Shown in pieces: positions 12,430 through 13,291 of a stretch of 13,291 bases of DNA. Source of the stretch: Clostridia bacterium (lineage in GTDB: Bacteria > Bacillota > Clostridia > Oscillospirales > CAG-272). Position 1 is the stretch's first letter, and each line of letters opens with the position of its first letter. A model generated the notes under the pieces. The model was given only the letters and a program-made list of their open reading frames with translations, made no database searches and was not told where the DNA came from. A program made the translations under genes and the position numbers. The stretch lies in NCBI GenBank assembly GCA_017958705.1, contig JAGDCE010000122.1, positions 1 through 13,291 of the forward strand, written 5' to 3'.

Positions 12430-13291
12430 TTATTTATCAACGAACATCCAGCAACCCTCGGCGCCGATACCGTTTTCCGGTGCGGTGATGATGCCTTTTT
12501 CTATAAGATACTCTATCGTTGCGTCAAGTATTGGCAAACTTGCGATATTGTTTGCAAAAGCCCACTCGTTATGTAAATATTCAGGAATAGCCTTTCTGAA
12601 TATTTGCGCAAGTCTCTTTGCAGTCTCCTCCGCTTCATTTTCAAAATATCCGCAGCTCAAACTGTTACTCAGCTTGTAAAGACCGCCCTCGTTCTTCTGC
12701 TCGGAAACGAGGATCTTTGTGTAGAGCCTATCGTCTTCACGGTAAAGATACCCGCATTCTATCGCTTTAGCAGCGTGCTCTTTTTCTATCTCACTCAAAT
12801 TTGCCGTATCAAGCCCGTCTATCGCGCGCAACGCCAGTTGAAGCTGCGGATCGGTTGAGATATTGTGTCCGCAGCGAAAGTGCGGTTTTATACGCGTGGT
12901 ATAGATGTTATTCGCATGTACATGTTTGATCCCGCATATGTTCTGAGAGTCAACACCGTCCCAACCGCCTCCGTAGTATTTACCGTTGTCAACGTAACCG
13001 AAACTCGTAAATGGTCTGTCCGGCTTGTTCAGACCGGCGAAATACTTTTCGCCGAGAATCTTACTCACGTTTTCCCCAAGCGCATTAGACATAATTGATA
13101 TCTGCTGCCAGATGATAAGGTTCATATCGACTTTTTTGTTAAGATACGGGTATGAAAGATATTCCTGCCTGTGTTCTTCGATAAAGTTTATTATGACGTC
13201 ACATACTTTCGGAATCTGATCCGTATAAACGGAATGGATCTTTTCTGTTGTTTCCTTGTCAAAAAGAACTATGTTGATCGCGTATTTACCG
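12430..13291 (-). CDS. Hypothetical protein, N-terminus outside window
   Basis: The minus-strand frame ends in TAA (12432-12430) and is open without a stop to the window edge. The visible part is 286 residues and the true start lies beyond 13291. The ATG at 13125 is only an internal methionine, because the frame upstream of it (GKYAINIVLFDKETTEKIHS...) is continuous and protein-like. I do not recognise the family. It looks soluble and mixed alpha/beta, with a Gly/Tyr-rich stretch (SFGYVDNGKYYGGGWDGVDSQN) in the middle and a helical C-terminal region (EETAKRLAQIFRKAIPEYL...ATIEYLIEKGIITAPENG...GCWMFVDK) that could be a small winged-helix-like or interaction domain; this is only an impression. 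There is no signal peptide or membrane segment in the visible part. Base composition is AT-richer than the left part of the window, like the adjacent toxin-antitoxin genes. Confidence 0.75.
   Translation of the reverse strand, partial: GKYAINIVLFDKETTEKIHSVYTDQIPKVCDVIINFIEEHRQEYLSYPYLNKKVDMNLIIWQQISIMSNALGENVSKILGEKYFAGLNKPDRPFTSFGYVDNGKYYGGGWDGVDSQNICGIKHVHANNIYTTRIKPHFRCGHNISTDPQLQLALRAIDGLDTANLSEIEKEHAAKAIECGYLYREDDRLYTKILVSEQKNEGGLYKLSNSLSCGYFENEAEETAKRLAQIFRKAIPEYLHNEWAFANNIASLPILDATIEYLIEKGIITAPENGIGAEGCWMFVDK

Noticed and set aside
12430..13125. Treating the minus-strand gene as complete, beginning at ATG 13125
   Set aside because: The frame continues open and protein-like from 13126 to the window edge, and no Shine-Dalgarno was seen before 13125.

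Overview
The window looks like chromosomal DNA of a moderately GC-rich Firmicute, most plausibly a gut or rumen member of the Clostridia. The evidence is the cluster of a large-type SRP RNA, dnaX, ybaB and recR in the order known from Bacillus and Clostridium, AT-rich consensus sigma-A promoters with 17-base spacers, strong AGGAGG-like ribosome binding sites, and lipoproteins with Thr/Pro/Glu-rich linkers. The species assignment is inference.

Region 1 (1-3170). The 3' end of an unrecognised gene (1-228, +) converges on a minus-strand housekeeping operon. A shared bidirectional terminator (241-276) lies between them. Read from its own start, the operon runs: promoter (3141-3169), SRP RNA (3135 to about 2828), dnaX (DNA polymerase III tau/gamma), ybaB (nucleoid-associated protein), recR (recombination mediator). 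I see no strong terminator between the SRP RNA and dnaX, so they are probably co-transcribed and the RNA processed out.

Region 2 (3213-7267, +). Two tandem near-perfect sigma-A promoters drive a tightly coupled operon: an 86-residue hydrophobic membrane protein and the two halves of a heterodimeric ABC exporter. The coding regions overlap by 4 and 8 bases. The ATPase motifs are split asymmetrically, with one degenerate and one canonical site. A strong hairpin terminator ends the operon.

Region 3 (7303-11487, +). One consensus promoter drives two secreted lipoproteins. The first has a long Thr-rich (PETT) spacer and an unrecognised beta-rich ectodomain. The second is a DUF4091/GH123-like putative glycosidase. 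Together they suggest surface binding and cleavage of a glycan; the substrate is not visible.

Region 4 (11513-12406, +). An AT-richer type II toxin-antitoxin module, a RelB/DinJ-type antitoxin and a PIN-domain toxin overlapping by 4 bases. Its promoter is embedded in a perfect 14-bp-arm inverted repeat that also looks like the terminator of the lipoprotein operon, so it may be terminator and autoregulatory operator at once.

Region 5 (12430-13291, -). The 3' part of an unrecognised gene whose reading frame stays open to the window edge.

No CRISPR array, tRNA, insertion sequence or phage gene was seen. The most unusual elements are the dual terminator/operator palindrome of the toxin-antitoxin module, the SRP RNA-dnaX junction, and the lipoprotein pair.
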